Source of the DNA: Algoriphagus sp.
Lineage (GTDB): Bacteria > Bacteroidota > Bacteroidia > Cytophagales > Cyclobacteriaceae
Direction: 5' to 3'
DNA: 62,800 bases
NCBI GenBank assembly: GCA_023653075.1
Contig: JAMNXQ010000008.1
Location: 1 to 62,800 of the forward strand
Position 1 is the first letter of the stretch; each line of letters begins with the position of its first letter. This document shows, piece by piece, positions 52,437-62,350 of this stretch. The position numbers and the translations under genes are program-made. The notes beneath the pieces were generated by a model, which was given only the letters and a program-made list of their open reading frames with translations, had not been told where the DNA came from and searched no databases.

Positions 52437-52700
52437 GGCTTCACTTTTTACGAGGGCAAGATCTACAAATCAGACTCTCTACCTATTCCCTTTTGTGATT
52501 GGCTACTTTTTCACCACTCACTACTAAAAATAAGTTTTGAAGTTCTGTTAATTGAGTTGTGGACCGTTGACTGTGGTGATAAATAGGCATTTTCAGCCGC
52601 TGTCATCATTGCGAATCATCACATTTTCCTTTTGTTAAAACTTCTTACTCCATTCTATCGTTCAGTTTTGCATCCGTACCTTTCGGATACTATCTAATCT
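52437..52700. other. Intergenic region with a dispersed short repeat
   Basis: 264 bases, no gene found. GTGGACCGTTGACTGTGG (52559-52576) is one member of a repeat family also present near 8000, 9480, 62270 and 62370. Confidence 0.55.
52559..52576. repeat. Dispersed GGACTGT-type repeat, copy 3
   Basis: GTGGACCGTTGACTGTGG in the gap upstream of the DUF5686 gene. Confidence 0.55.
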
Positions 52701-55352
52701 ATGCACAGAAATTACTTCTTTTACCTAGTACTACTTTTTTTAAGTTCCTTCAGCTTATCCCATGGACAAGGGATTAATGGGACAGTAACTACCGAGGCTG
52801 GGGAACCCTTGCCCTTTGCTTCTGTGTACATCCGAAACCTACAAGATGGCGTACCGACCAACGAAAGTGGGCGCTACGAATTCAAATTGGCCCCAGGGCT
52901 TTACGATGTGGTCGTGCAATACCTTGGCTATGCTTCGCAAATCCGCACTGTAGAAATCAAATCAGATTGGGTTACCCTCGACTTTTCGCTAGTATCTCAG
53001 GCGATTAACCTCAGCCAAGTGGAAGTAAAAGCAGGTGCAGAGGACCCTGCACTGACTATCATGCGAAAGGTGATCTCCAAATCCACCTACCACCGACTTC
53101 AGCTCCAGCGCTATGCGATGACGGTGTATCTCAAGGGATCAGGGCAGTTGACCGATGCTCCCTTTTTCCTGAAAAAGAAGCTAGCCGAAGAAGGGCTCAA
53201 ACTCAACGAAGCCTACACCTCCGAGGCTGTATCACGGATTACCTTCACCCTGCCCAATAAAGTAGAAGAGAAAGTGCTCTCCATCCGAACCAATGGAGAC
53301 AACCAGGGGACCTCTCCCGCACGCTACATCCAAACATCCTTCTACCAGGACCAAATCAATGAAGTGGTGTCGCCCCTTTCCAAATCGGCCTTCGTCTATT
53401 ATCAGTTTACCTTTCAAGGGAGCTTCTTCGATCAAAATATGCTCGTCAATAAAATCAAGGTCACCCCTAGATCTCGAGGTGAACGCGTTTTTGAGGGCTA
53501 CATCTACATCATCGACGAATTATGGGCTATTCATAGCCTGGACTTGAAGACTTCGGTCTTGGGTTTTCAAGTTCATATCAGGCAAAACTACTCCCCAATT
53601 GCCACCAATGTCTGGATGCCCTTGACCCAGCAGTATACCTTTGGAGGGAAGGTCTTTGGCTTTGCAGGACAGTTCAACTACTTCGTGTCCACGCGAGACT
53701 ACGACATCAAACTCAATCCAGATCTTTCGCACAAGCCTGAACTGGTAGATGAAAAAATTCAGGAAGCGCCAAGTAACATCCAAAAGATTTCCAAGTCCAA
53801 ATCTTCGCTGGAGCAGCTGGCCAGCGAACAGCCAAAAACACAGAAGGAGTACCGCAAACTGCTCAATCAATACGAAAAGGAAGTGATTCAACAGCGCCAA
53901 GAAGACGAGAAAAAGGGGGTGGTATCCGAACGAAACTATGTGGTGGATACACTCGCGCGGAAACGTGACCTGGCCTATTGGGACAGCATTCGTCCCGTGC
54001 CGCTTAGCCTAAAGGAAATAGAAGGATACAAGCGTGACGACAGTCTCGCGGTCATCGAGGCGGCCAAAAAATCTGAAGTAGATTCCATCGCCAAAAAGGC
54101 CCGTACCAAGTTTCAGCCCCAAGACCTAATTATGGGGGGCAGCTACAGTTTCGGGAAAGGCAAATCGGTTGGCTTCCCTGTGAATCTGACCAAATTTTCC
54201 TTCAATACTGTCGAAGGATACAAACTTGGACTTGGATTTTTTTACCGAAAGGTGGAAGAAATCAAGCTCGCAGACTCAGTCAACCGCATCCGAAAAGTAT
54301 TTCGCATTGAACCTGAACTCCGCTATGGGTTTTCGAGTGAACAGTGGTATGGTAAAGTAGGGATTCGGAGATCCATCAATAAACCTAATTCAGGATCCAA
54401 CTGGGGGCTGTCTGGAGGTAGTTTTGCGTATCAATTTAATCCAGAGGATCCAATTCAAGAACAAGTCAATGCGGCTTATTCACTTTTTGCACGGAGAAAC
54501 TACCTGAAATTATACGAGCAAGATTTTGTGCAAGCCACGTGGGGGCAGCGCAAGTCCCCTGCGTTAAGCTATCAACTGACCTTCCTTTGGGCAGATAGAA
54601 GACAGCTTGAAAATACCACGGATTATAGTTTTTCGAAAAATACCGAGCGGGAGTATTCTTCCAACCGACCTTTTAATGTGGAAGCAGGCGATGTGGCTTT
54701 CTCCAATCACCAGGCAAGCAAATTCAAAGCGACACTAGATTGGAGGCCAGGATTGACCTATTCGATTCGGAATGGACGAAAAATTCCCAATTATGAGCGC
54801 GCACCCTTGCTTTCATTTACCTACCAGAAGGCATTGCCACTAGCCAATTCTTCGGGATTGTCCGCAGACTTCGACCAACTGGAAGCTTCCCTGAAGCATG
54901 ATTTTTCTTTTGGGGTGAGCGGGAAACTCGATTTCAACGTCACTGCAGGAACATTCCTCAATAATCGCCAGGTGTTTTTCCAAGACTACAAACATTTTGG
55001 AGGGAATCGAACGCTTTTCTCCTCCATGGGAGCAGCCTCCAATTTCCGCGTGATGGACTACTACCGCTACAGCACTTCCGGATCCTATGTTTCCGGCATT
55101 GCGCACTACCAATTCCGTAAATTCATCTTTACCCAGCTACCCATGCTTCGCTTCTCGGGAGTGCGGGAGAATATTTTTGTCAACTACCTGAAAACTCAAA
55201 ACTCACCGCACTACACGGAAATTGGGTATTCGCTAGATAACCTCTTCCGGATTTTCAGAGTAGAACTTGCTGTTGGTTTTGAAAACGGTCAATTTCTCCG
55301 AGCACGCCCGTTATTTGGAGTGGCTACTTTCCTAAATATTTCGGTCGATTAA
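52701..55352 (+). CDS. DUF5686 outer-membrane protein with CarboxypepD-like N terminus
   Basis: This 883-residue protein has the signal peptide MHRNYFFYLVLLFLSSFSLS and a carboxypeptidase-regulatory-like domain (about 24-110: INGTVTTEAGEPLPFASVYI, then YDVVVQYLGY). The long DUF5686 body follows, including PALTIMRKVISKSTYHRLQL, YAMTVYLKGSG and later DELWAIHSLDL. The second half is a predicted beta barrel ending in FLNISVD. Members are widespread in Bacteroidota outer membranes. Function is unknown, but the architecture resembles TonB-linked receptors lacking a plug. It is convergent with the DUF5916 gene, whose stop lies one base away. A charged coiled stretch stands near residues 360-410 (KSKSSLEQLASEQPKTQKEY). 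Confidence 0.88.
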   Translation: MHRNYFFYLVLLFLSSFSLSHGQGINGTVTTEAGEPLPFASVYIRNLQDGVPTNESGRYEFKLAPGLYDVVVQYLGYASQIRTVEIKSDWVTLDFSLVSQAINLSQVEVKAGAEDPALTIMRKVISKSTYHRLQLQRYAMTVYLKGSGQLTDAPFFLKKKLAEEGLKLNEAYTSEAVSRITFTLPNKVEEKVLSIRTNGDNQGTSPARYIQTSFYQDQINEVVSPLSKSAFVYYQFTFQGSFFDQNMLVNKIKVTPRSRGERVFEGYIYIIDELWAIHSLDLKTSVLGFQVHIRQNYSPIATNVWMPLTQQYTFGGKVFGFAGQFNYFVSTRDYDIKLNPDLSHKPELVDEKIQEAPSNIQKISKSKSSLEQLASEQPKTQKEYRKLLNQYEKEVIQQRQEDEKKGVVSERNYVVDTLARKRDLAYWDSIRPVPLSLKEIEGYKRDDSLAVIEAAKKSEVDSIAKKARTKFQPQDLIMGGSYSFGKGKSVGFPVNLTKFSFNTVEGYKLGLGFFYRKVEEIKLADSVNRIRKVFRIEPELRYGFSSEQWYGKVGIRRSINKPNSGSNWGLSGGSFAYQFNPEDPIQEQVNAAYSLFARRNYLKLYEQDFVQATWGQRKSPALSYQLTFLWADRRQLENTTDYSFSKNTEREYSSNRPFNVEAGDVAFSNHQASKFKATLDWRPGLTYSIRNGRKIPNYERAPLLSFTYQKALPLANSSGLSADFDQLEASLKHDFSFGVSGKLDFNVTAGTFLNNRQVFFQDYKHFGGNRTLFSSMGAASNFRVMDYYRYSTSGSYVSGIAHYQFRKFIFTQLPMLRFSGVRENIFVNYLKTQNSPHYTEIGYSLDNLFRIFRVELAVGFENGQFLRARPLFGVATFLNISVD

Positions 55353-55353
55353 C

Positions 55354-57534
55354 TCAAGGATTCCACCAGTAGGTGAATTTCAAGACCAGTGACCTGTTTT
55401 TCATTAAGAAAGGCGCAGGCAGGTAGTTGTCGGTGTACACCAAAAAAAGATCTGAAGCAGGCTTAAATCGCCATTGAAAGCGGGTATTCAGGTTGATGTT
55501 CTTGATCTGCTCGTTGTACTGCACAAAGGTGGTAAAAAAGACGGTGTTGGTCAGCGTCACATCTACTCGCGGACCAACTAACCAGAATTGGGTTTTGCCC
55601 CAGGGCGCGGGAAGGTCAATGGAATTGTAATTGCTACTGAGTGCCAAGCTCACATAAGGTTGAAAGCGGTAACCTAGGTCGGCAACCAAGTTGTACCGCT
55701 TCCCATCTGCATAATAGCCGCCTGCGCGCCCACTGAAAGCATAAGTGAAGACGCTTTGAGGCTTCGAACTGTATTCCAGTCCTACTGCAGACCATTGGTG
55801 TTCAGTGCCTGTAGCTAGGGTTTTGCCAGAGAAGTTGGTTGGGTCAAAGGGCCGCTGCAATTGTACAAAATCATGAGCTCCCCAGACCAATAAGCTACTT
55901 TGACTGCGAAACTTGATGCTGTAGGTAGCGTAGGTCGTATTGTCCGTTTGGACTCCTTTTAGGGAGAAATAGCGTATCGAATTCAGTTCCGGTCCATGGC
56001 TTAGGATGAGGGCACTTTTTGGAAACCAGCGGTAGCCTATGGAGGGGCTGATCTTGTAAAAAGCGGTGCGAGGCACAAAGCCCACTTCGGCAGTGTAGTT
56101 TTCAGATACGTATTCATGTTGCCAGTTCCAAGTCAAATTGCCGCTGGCATATTTCAAGTTGGCCGCATGCGCAATTCCTCTTCCCACAGCTTCAGGACCG
56201 AAGGACTGTAGCACCATCGCCTTTCCTGTCCACAGATTGTTGGCAGAGGCAAGATTGTATTCCAAGCCTAAATTTCGATTGAATTCGGTGTAGCGGGTTT
56301 GATTTTCAGGCACCAGGGAAGGGTCGTAATTCAGGGATTGTTTGTTGACTATCAAGGCGCCGATCGTTGAGCGGGCACCTACTTGTCGCTGCAAGGACAC
56401 CACCGAGAAGTTTTGTGCAGGAAGTCCAGTCTCGTCAACTGCTCCCGTCTGCATGTTGAGGGCTCCGATGCGCCAATCTTTGTTGAGCTTCCCACTGAGT
56501 CTGGCCCCAAACTCGATGGGAGCATTGAGTCCAATTCTGCGAGAGAAAAAAGGGCGAAGCGTGCTGTAGCCGTAACTTCCAAACAAGTCTCCATTTTCTA
56601 AGAAAAACTGCCTGCGCTCCGGGAAGAACAACTCAAAGCGATCTAGGTTGGTGACTTGCCGATCTACTTCCACCTGTGAAAAGTCAGGGTTGATGGTTAA
56701 GTCCAAATTTAGGGAGGAGGTCAGCGAGATTTTGGCATCCAAGCCAATTTCTCGTTTGTAAGTAGCATTTTCGCCGGATTCCCCATTTTTACTAAAGCCT
56801 CCAAGGGCATAAGGGATGAGGGAAATATTAGCTCCAGCATCAGGCGGAGGATTGTCCCAGACCAGGGTGCCTGTGTAGGCAAGTGTAGAGGAGGGGAATT
56901 GCCGGGGTACAGGTGCCCAACCCGATTTTTCTGTGGTTTTGAGGTCAAGGCGCGAGAAGTTGATGCCCCATTCCTGTATGCCTTTCTTATAGCGGATGGA
57001 TTTGAAGGGGATTGCTGCCTCAAAAACCCAACGATCGGCGTAATTTTTGACTTTCGATACCCACTTGTTATCCCAACTCAGGTCTATGGAAGTACCGTTG
57101 GACATCTGTCCATCCCATTGGGCACCTGCTGCATTGGCGCCAAAGGAGAATCCATTGGTGAGGTCATCAAAGGGGTCCATAAAGAGCAGGAAGTTGTCGT
57201 TCTTCCCGAAATTGAAATCCCGCCGCAGTGATTCAACCATGTAGGGTCCATCGCTCGCATGGTAGTTGATCACGATGAGATACAGCTGTTCGTCATCGTA
57301 ACTCATTCGCACATCTGTTTTCACCTTGGAGAAACTGGTATCCATCGGGGTGATCATAAAAAAGTTGCTTGCCACCTCCGCTTCTTGCCACGTTTTTTCA
57401 TCCATGACCCCATCCACAGCGATGGGACTACTCGCTTTTTGAATGTTTAGGCGGTAACTGGCATTGATTTTTTGTGCCCGGATGGGTGCGCTAATTAGGA
57501 TAAATGAAACTAGAATGGGAACTAAAAAACGCAT
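55354..57534 (-). CDS. DUF5916 outer-membrane protein with carbohydrate-binding-family-9-like domain
   Basis: This 726-residue protein begins MRFLVPILVSFILISAPIRA (signal peptide). Residues about 30-200 resemble a CBM9-like sandwich (SSPIAVDGVMDEKTWQEAEV, MSYDDEQLYLIVINYHASDG, WDNKWVSKVKNYADRWVFEA). Residues 210-726 form the DUF5916 barrel, with NPDFSQVEVDRQVTNLDRFE and LFFPERRQFFLENGDLFG, the family signature, and the aromatic end FTYWWNP. It occurs in the outer membrane of many Bacteroidota. Its function is unknown, possibly ligand binding or catalysis with a barrel anchor. It is followed on the same strand only by a 23-base gap from the TonB-receptor-like gene and may be coupled to it. Confidence 0.85.
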   Translation of the reverse strand: MRFLVPILVSFILISAPIRAQKINASYRLNIQKASSPIAVDGVMDEKTWQEAEVASNFFMITPMDTSFSKVKTDVRMSYDDEQLYLIVINYHASDGPYMVESLRRDFNFGKNDNFLLFMDPFDDLTNGFSFGANAAGAQWDGQMSNGTSIDLSWDNKWVSKVKNYADRWVFEAAIPFKSIRYKKGIQEWGINFSRLDLKTTEKSGWAPVPRQFPSSTLAYTGTLVWDNPPPDAGANISLIPYALGGFSKNGESGENATYKREIGLDAKISLTSSLNLDLTINPDFSQVEVDRQVTNLDRFELFFPERRQFFLENGDLFGSYGYSTLRPFFSRRIGLNAPIEFGARLSGKLNKDWRIGALNMQTGAVDETGLPAQNFSVVSLQRQVGARSTIGALIVNKQSLNYDPSLVPENQTRYTEFNRNLGLEYNLASANNLWTGKAMVLQSFGPEAVGRGIAHAANLKYASGNLTWNWQHEYVSENYTAEVGFVPRTAFYKISPSIGYRWFPKSALILSHGPELNSIRYFSLKGVQTDNTTYATYSIKFRSQSSLLVWGAHDFVQLQRPFDPTNFSGKTLATGTEHQWSAVGLEYSSKPQSVFTYAFSGRAGGYYADGKRYNLVADLGYRFQPYVSLALSSNYNSIDLPAPWGKTQFWLVGPRVDVTLTNTVFFTTFVQYNEQIKNINLNTRFQWRFKPASDLFLVYTDNYLPAPFLMKNRSLVLKFTYWWNP

Positions 57535-57557
57535 GAACTGTGCTTTTGGGTAGAGGG

Positions 57558-59939
57558 CTACTGTTTGATTCGGTAAGTAAAGGTCAGGTTAGTTTGCCGT
57601 AGGACCATCTGAGATTCGCCTTCCGTGAAGAAATTACTCCCCTCCGTAATGTAGCGGTTGATTCTTGAATTGAGTACGTCCGCAACATTGAAAATTAAGG
57701 TTCCGCGTTGATTCAAGATTTTTTTGCTTGCAGAAAGATCTAGAAAGAAAATTCCTTTTTGAACGCCCTGGGCGGTTTTTCGCCGAGCTTCGTAATTTGC
57801 TCTAATCTGTAGGTCCCAACCCTTCGGTAATGTGAATCGGGAACTCTGTCGAAACAACATCGAGGTGGTGGTGGCCTGAAAATTCTGGTTCAAGTTACTT
57901 CCATCCACCGTCGCATAGAAGAAGTTGGCATTGAAGTCCAGCTTCCACCAGGAGCTCGCTACATAGTCTCCACTAAATTCCAGTCCATAGGATTCTTCTC
58001 CCACCAAGTTGTAAGGAGCAGTGACGGAAAAGCCATTGTCTCCCACCGTTCGGATGCGTTGGATTTTATCCTGGGTACTTCGGTAGTATACGGTTGAAAA
58101 TAGCGTACTTTTTTCGCGATACAGGATATGGCCTAACTCGTAAGAATCCGTAAATTCTGGGTTGAGGTTGGGATTGCCCGAGAAAAAGTTTCGTTGGTCG
58201 GAGAAGGTCACATAGGGGCTCAAGTCATTGTACACTGGGCGTCTGATACGACGGCTATAGCTCAACTGGAAGGCATTCTTTTCATTGGCTTTGTAGTTCA
58301 GGTGCCCGCTGGGGAAGAGGTTGGTATAGGATCTCGGATTGGACTCTTTGGTTTCTACAAGTCGTGTTTCGATGTCCGTATACTCCGCTCTGAGTCCAGC
58401 TTGGTAGCTCCATTTTGCCCGTTCATTCCCGACGATTCCATACACAGCCAAAATGTTTTCGTCGTAGAGGAATACATTGTCCAAGCCATCGATGGTCTCA
58501 AAAATTCCAGACTCCTGCTTTTCCTGTACGATGTAGTCGTTTTCCATTTCTCGAAAGCTGGTACGAATCCCGGTCTCGATTTTGCCTTTGCTGGCAAAGG
58601 GTTGCGTATAGTCAACCTGAAGCAGGTATTGATTTTCGTATTCGTCATTCAAGGAGGTCTGGGTTAAGGCTCCTTTGGGCAGGGCTGAAGAAAATATGTT
58701 GTAGGAGTTTTGGGTAAAAAGTTGGTTTGACCGTTCCCAGTAGTTGAGGTAGGTAAAGGAAGCATTCAACTCTTTTCCTTTTTGATCAAAACGCTTCTTA
58801 AAGTTCAAGATCGCCTCTTTGTTGGGCTCGTCCTCGGTTTCATCCTGTCTTCGAAGTGCATAACCGAGGTAGTTGTCCAAGGTATTGCGGTAATCCTCGT
58901 AGCGGATGTCTGTAATCCGATGTGCGTCACTTCTCCGCCACACATAGGAGGCTGTCAGGATGCTCTGCTCACTAAAGAAATAATCCAAGCCTGCTCTCAG
59001 GCTATTGTTGAGACTGTTTACGGTGGAAGTTGATCGCTGCTGAAGGAGTAAGGCGCTGAACTCCTCTTGGTATACTTCCTGGTACAATTTGCTTCTGCCC
59101 GGGCTCACCCGATTGGCCAGTCCATAATTGACAAACCAGTTGATTCGATTTTTACGGTAATTCAGGTTGGCCGTCAGTCCGAGGTTGAGGGGTGAACCAA
59201 GAATCACTTCTCCCGATCCATTGAATCCTTGTTTGCTGTCTTTTTTAAGAATGATGTTGATGACGCCTGCCATCCCTTCAGCCTCGTACCTAGCGGAGGG
59301 ATTGGTGATCACTTCTACTCGTTCTACTAGGTTGGCAGGGAGCTGACGCAATCCACTGCTGCCTTTGAAACTTACCAAACCGGAGGGCTTCCCATCAATG
59401 AGGATGCGCACATTGGCCGATCCTCGCAAGCGTACATTTCCATCCGGGTCTACGGCAACAGAGGGGAGATTCATCAGGATATCGGAGGCATTTCCTCCTG
59501 CATTCGCGAGATCTTTGCCGACATTGAATACCCGCTTATCTAGCGAAAGTTCCATCAAGGTTTTCTCTCCCTGCACCACCACTTCACCCAGGTCTGCAGT
59601 GCTGGATTGGAGGGCAATGGAACCTAGGTCCACCGCATTTTGCTTGGGGCTCAACGTAAAGACGGAGGATTTGAGGGCTTCGAAACCCATAAATTCCACC
59701 AAGGCATAGAAGGTTCCAAGCGGTAAGTCAACCTCGAAATTCCCTTTTTCATCAGCGATTCCCCCGCCAATAAGGCTGTCTTTCTGGGTGTACACGCCCA
59801 CGGTGGCAAATGGGAGGGGGCTGGCTTTTCCACTTTCCTGCACAGTTCCCCGCAGCTTCCCTTTCTGCTGGGCTACGAGGTCATGCAGGGGAACAAAAAG
59901 GACCACAAAAAAGAAAAGGCTAAGGCAAAAGAATTTCAT
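57558..59939 (-). CDS. Outer-membrane beta-barrel (TonB-dependent receptor-like) protein
   Basis: This 793-residue protein has the signal peptide MKFFCLSLFFFVVLFVPLHD. A CarboxypepD-like domain (about 25-110: LRGTVQESGKASPLPFATVG and GFEALKSSVFTL) comes first. A plug-like part follows (GEVVVQGEKTLMELSLDKRV, then ASDILMNLPSVAVDPDGNVR and LRGSANVRILIDGKPSG) and then a long barrel ending LRQTNLTFTYRIKQ. This is the outer_membrane_beta-barrel family of Bacteroidota (TonB-receptor relatives). The substrate is unknown. It is transcribed leftwards with DUF5916 downstream (23 bases). Confidence 0.9.
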   Translation of the reverse strand: MKFFCLSLFFFVVLFVPLHDLVAQQKGKLRGTVQESGKASPLPFATVGVYTQKDSLIGGGIADEKGNFEVDLPLGTFYALVEFMGFEALKSSVFTLSPKQNAVDLGSIALQSSTADLGEVVVQGEKTLMELSLDKRVFNVGKDLANAGGNASDILMNLPSVAVDPDGNVRLRGSANVRILIDGKPSGLVSFKGSSGLRQLPANLVERVEVITNPSARYEAEGMAGVINIILKKDSKQGFNGSGEVILGSPLNLGLTANLNYRKNRINWFVNYGLANRVSPGRSKLYQEVYQEEFSALLLQQRSTSTVNSLNNSLRAGLDYFFSEQSILTASYVWRRSDAHRITDIRYEDYRNTLDNYLGYALRRQDETEDEPNKEAILNFKKRFDQKGKELNASFTYLNYWERSNQLFTQNSYNIFSSALPKGALTQTSLNDEYENQYLLQVDYTQPFASKGKIETGIRTSFREMENDYIVQEKQESGIFETIDGLDNVFLYDENILAVYGIVGNERAKWSYQAGLRAEYTDIETRLVETKESNPRSYTNLFPSGHLNYKANEKNAFQLSYSRRIRRPVYNDLSPYVTFSDQRNFFSGNPNLNPEFTDSYELGHILYREKSTLFSTVYYRSTQDKIQRIRTVGDNGFSVTAPYNLVGEESYGLEFSGDYVASSWWKLDFNANFFYATVDGSNLNQNFQATTTSMLFRQSSRFTLPKGWDLQIRANYEARRKTAQGVQKGIFFLDLSASKKILNQRGTLIFNVADVLNSRINRYITEGSNFFTEGESQMVLRQTNLTFTYRIKQ

Positions 59940-60125
59940 AGGTTTGGAATTTGGCTTTTAGGTTAGACCAAGAACGAATACTCAAGTTTAAGGAACCTCC
60001 CTAGTTGATAGCAATTCATGACTAACCTAAACTAAATTAAGGCCTTTTTACCGCTTATTTTGACAAGTGGAAAAAATAAAGGTCGACGCTTTCCTTCGTT
60101 TGGGTGAACCTAAATCCGAGGCCAC
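59940..60125. other. Intergenic gap left of the nucleosidase gene
   Basis: 186 bases without a recognisable gene, hairpin or repeat. It contains the 5' end of the barrel gene transcript and the 3' end of the nucleosidase gene. Confidence 0.4.
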
Positions 60126-60917
60126 TCAATTCATGGCTTGGAGCAGTTGCAGGACGATACCTGCTGAGTTGATGGCGGCAGGACGTACAAACTGATTGAA
60201 GCTCACTCGGGCCACTTGGTTGGCATTGTCGCTGCAGCTGCGGAGTACGACAAAGGGCACACCCAAGGTTCTACAAAGATGTGCTACGGCGGCACCTTCC
60301 ATCTCTGTGGCAAGTGCCTGGTAGTCGGTATACAATTGTGCTGCAGTGGTAGGATTGCTCACAAACACATCTGCTGTTGCAATTACACCCGAGAACACAC
60401 GCGGAGTACGGTTGGAAATGGACAGAAATGCCACCTTTTTGGCAGCTGCTTCAGCTTGCTTGACTAATGCCGAATCGGAATAGATGTAAAGGTCATCGTA
60501 TCGCCCTCCAGAAAGTTTGCGGAAGGGAGAAACCTTAAATCCAAGGGAGTCAATCTGTCCAAAATCTGTTTGCACCAACTTCGTGCCGATGACCACATCT
60601 CCTGGCAAGGACTCGGGATGCAAGCCTCCGGCCACGCCCGTGAAGATGAGTTGCTTTGGCGTAAAATGATCCAGAAGTATTGCGGTGCTGTAGGCTGCAT
60701 TTACTTTGCCTACCCCTGATTTGGCGATCACCACTGCTTGCCCTTTTAAGTTGCCCGTGTAGAAGGTCAGTCCCCCATACTGTTCTTCTTTTTTGTCCTT
60801 TAAGGAATCCAACAAAATGGCGATTTCCTGATCCAAAGCACCCAAGATGGCCGTACGCTGGGCGGTAGCGCCTAGGGAGAGAAGGAGGAAAAGGACTACT
60901 AGCGAAAGCGTTTTCAT
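60126..60917 (-). CDS. Exported 5'-methylthioadenosine/S-adenosylhomocysteine nucleosidase-like protein
   Basis: This 263-residue protein has an N-terminal signal peptide (MKTLSLVVLFLLLSLGATAQ) placed before an intact nucleoside phosphorylase-type fold. The fold shows AILGALDQEIAILLDSLKDK (usual start of MTAN), FTGVAGGLHPESLPGDVVIG, the ribose-binding ATEMEGAAVAHLC (Glu) and a C-terminal SCSDNAN (catalytic Asp, usually ISDxAD). Cytosolic MTANs do not carry a signal, so this one should act in the periplasm. Its start overlaps the stop of the purine-permease gene by four bases. Together they suggest release and uptake of adenine from nucleosides. The substrate may be wider than MTA/SAH. Confidence 0.88.
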   Translation of the reverse strand: MKTLSLVVLFLLLSLGATAQRTAILGALDQEIAILLDSLKDKKEEQYGGLTFYTGNLKGQAVVIAKSGVGKVNAAYSTAILLDHFTPKQLIFTGVAGGLHPESLPGDVVIGTKLVQTDFGQIDSLGFKVSPFRKLSGGRYDDLYIYSDSALVKQAEAAAKKVAFLSISNRTPRVFSGVIATADVFVSNPTTAAQLYTDYQALATEMEGAAVAHLCRTLGVPFVVLRSCSDNANQVARVSFNQFVRPAAINSAGIVLQLLQAMN

Positions 60918-62209
60918 AGGGCTAAAAAGAAAATCGAAAGTAGGCTAATCCAAATTAAAATGGGGTGAATTTCTTTTCTTTTTCCCATGGAAAACTTCAA
61001 TAGGGTGTAGGTAATAAAACCAAAGGAGATTCCGATAGACAAACTGTAAGTGAATGGAATCAAGACCATCGTCAGAAAAGAGGGGAGCGCTTCTTCCGGA
61101 TCTTTCCAATTGATTTGCGTGAGCGGAAGTACCATGAAGGAACCTACGAGTACCAGAGCGATGGAGCTCGCAATGGAGGGTATCAGGGAGAGCAGGGGAG
61201 AAAAAAACAAAAAGGGGATGAAGAGTAGCCCTGCAGTGATTGCGGTGAGGCCCGTTCTGCCCCCAGCAGAAATTCCGACTACAGACTCGATGTAGGCGGT
61301 ACCTGAGCTGCTGCCTACCAAGCCTGCCACAAGTGTAGCTAAAGAGTCCGTAAGCAAGGATTTTTGCATGTTCTGAGGGTTGCCCTCTGCATCCTTGAGT
61401 CCGGATGCTTCTGCTAATCCGACGAAGGTGCTGATTCCATCAAACAGCAGAGTGAAGGTAAATACAAAAATCACAGGCAGGTAGACGTAGCGCAAAGAGC
61501 CGATTAGGTCAGCTTTTCCCACTAAACTGAAATCTGGCCAAGCGAAAATTCCAGTATAGTTGACGAGGGTAGTTACTCCGCCAGAAATCGCGGAGGCATC
61601 CCCCCACCAGCGGCCGATGGGCCAGGCCAATAGGGTAGTGAAGGCAATGCCAAAAAGGAGTGCGCCCGGAACTTTTCGTAAGGTCAGGGCACCTGTAAAG
61701 AGCAGGCCGGCAAGAAAAGTGAGCGTTGCCGGATCCTTGAATGAGGCCATGCTCACCAAAGTGGCAGGATTGGCTACGATAAAATGAGCGTTTTGAAATC
61801 CGATAAAGCAGATGAAAAGCCCTATGCCAGCCGATACCGCATGGCGCAGAGAACTGGGGATGGCACGAATGATTTTCTCTCGCGTATTGAAGAGGGAAAG
61901 GAAGAGAAACAAGATTCCTGACCAGAATACCGCCCCCAAGGCTTCTTCAATGGTTAACCCAAATCCCAACACGGCAGTGTAGGCAAAAAAGGCATTGATG
62001 CCCATGCCTGGAGCGACTACAATCGGGTTTTTGGCGTAGAGCCCCATCATCAAACTCCCGAAGGAAGACACCAAGATGGTGGCGGTGACCACTGCGGAGA
62101 AGGGCATTCCCGTCACTGAAAGGATCGCGGGATTGACGATGATGATGTAAAAACAGGCTAAAAAGGTGCTGACCCCTGCGAGGATTTCGGTTTTGGTGCT
62201 CGGCTTCAT
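60914..62209 (-). CDS. NCS2-family purine permease (AzgA-type)
   Basis: This 431-residue membrane protein starts at 62209 (MKPSTKTEILAGVSTFLACF). The upstream ATG would add 32 residues with no family match. It has many transmembrane helices. GMGINAFFAYTAVLGFGLTI is the NCS2/AzgA signature, and FTFTLLFDGISTFVGLAEAS and GSSSGTAYIESVVGISAGGR contain the conserved acidic and Gly-rich substrate segments. Relatives transport adenine, guanine or hypoxanthine with protons. It is first in the operon with the exported nucleosidase (ATGA overlap). The upstream gap carries GGACTGT-type repeats and no clear promoter. Confidence 0.9.
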   Translation of the reverse strand: MKPSTKTEILAGVSTFLACFYIIIVNPAILSVTGMPFSAVVTATILVSSFGSLMMGLYAKNPIVVAPGMGINAFFAYTAVLGFGLTIEEALGAVFWSGILFLFLSLFNTREKIIRAIPSSLRHAVSAGIGLFICFIGFQNAHFIVANPATLVSMASFKDPATLTFLAGLLFTGALTLRKVPGALLFGIAFTTLLAWPIGRWWGDASAISGGVTTLVNYTGIFAWPDFSLVGKADLIGSLRYVYLPVIFVFTFTLLFDGISTFVGLAEASGLKDAEGNPQNMQKSLLTDSLATLVAGLVGSSSGTAYIESVVGISAGGRTGLTAITAGLLFIPFLFFSPLLSLIPSIASSIALVLVGSFMVLPLTQINWKDPEEALPSFLTMVLIPFTYSLSIGISFGFITYTLLKFSMGKRKEIHPILIWISLLSIFFLAL

Positions 62210-62260
62210 GGCCTCAAAATAGTTAAAGCCATCCGAGATAAAAAAAGAAATAGGATAATC

Positions 62261-62290
62261 AGTCCACGGTCGACGGTCCACAGACGACAG
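62261..62290. repeat. Dispersed GGACTGT-type repeat, copy 4
   Basis: AGTCCACGGTCGACGGTCCA then CAGACGACAG, an inverted orientation of the same unit, upstream of the purine permease gene. Confidence 0.55.
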
Positions 62291-62350
62291 CAAGTTGGAA
62301 TTCAAATCAAGAAATTAGTTCACAACAAGTGCTAGGTAACTACAATCTGC

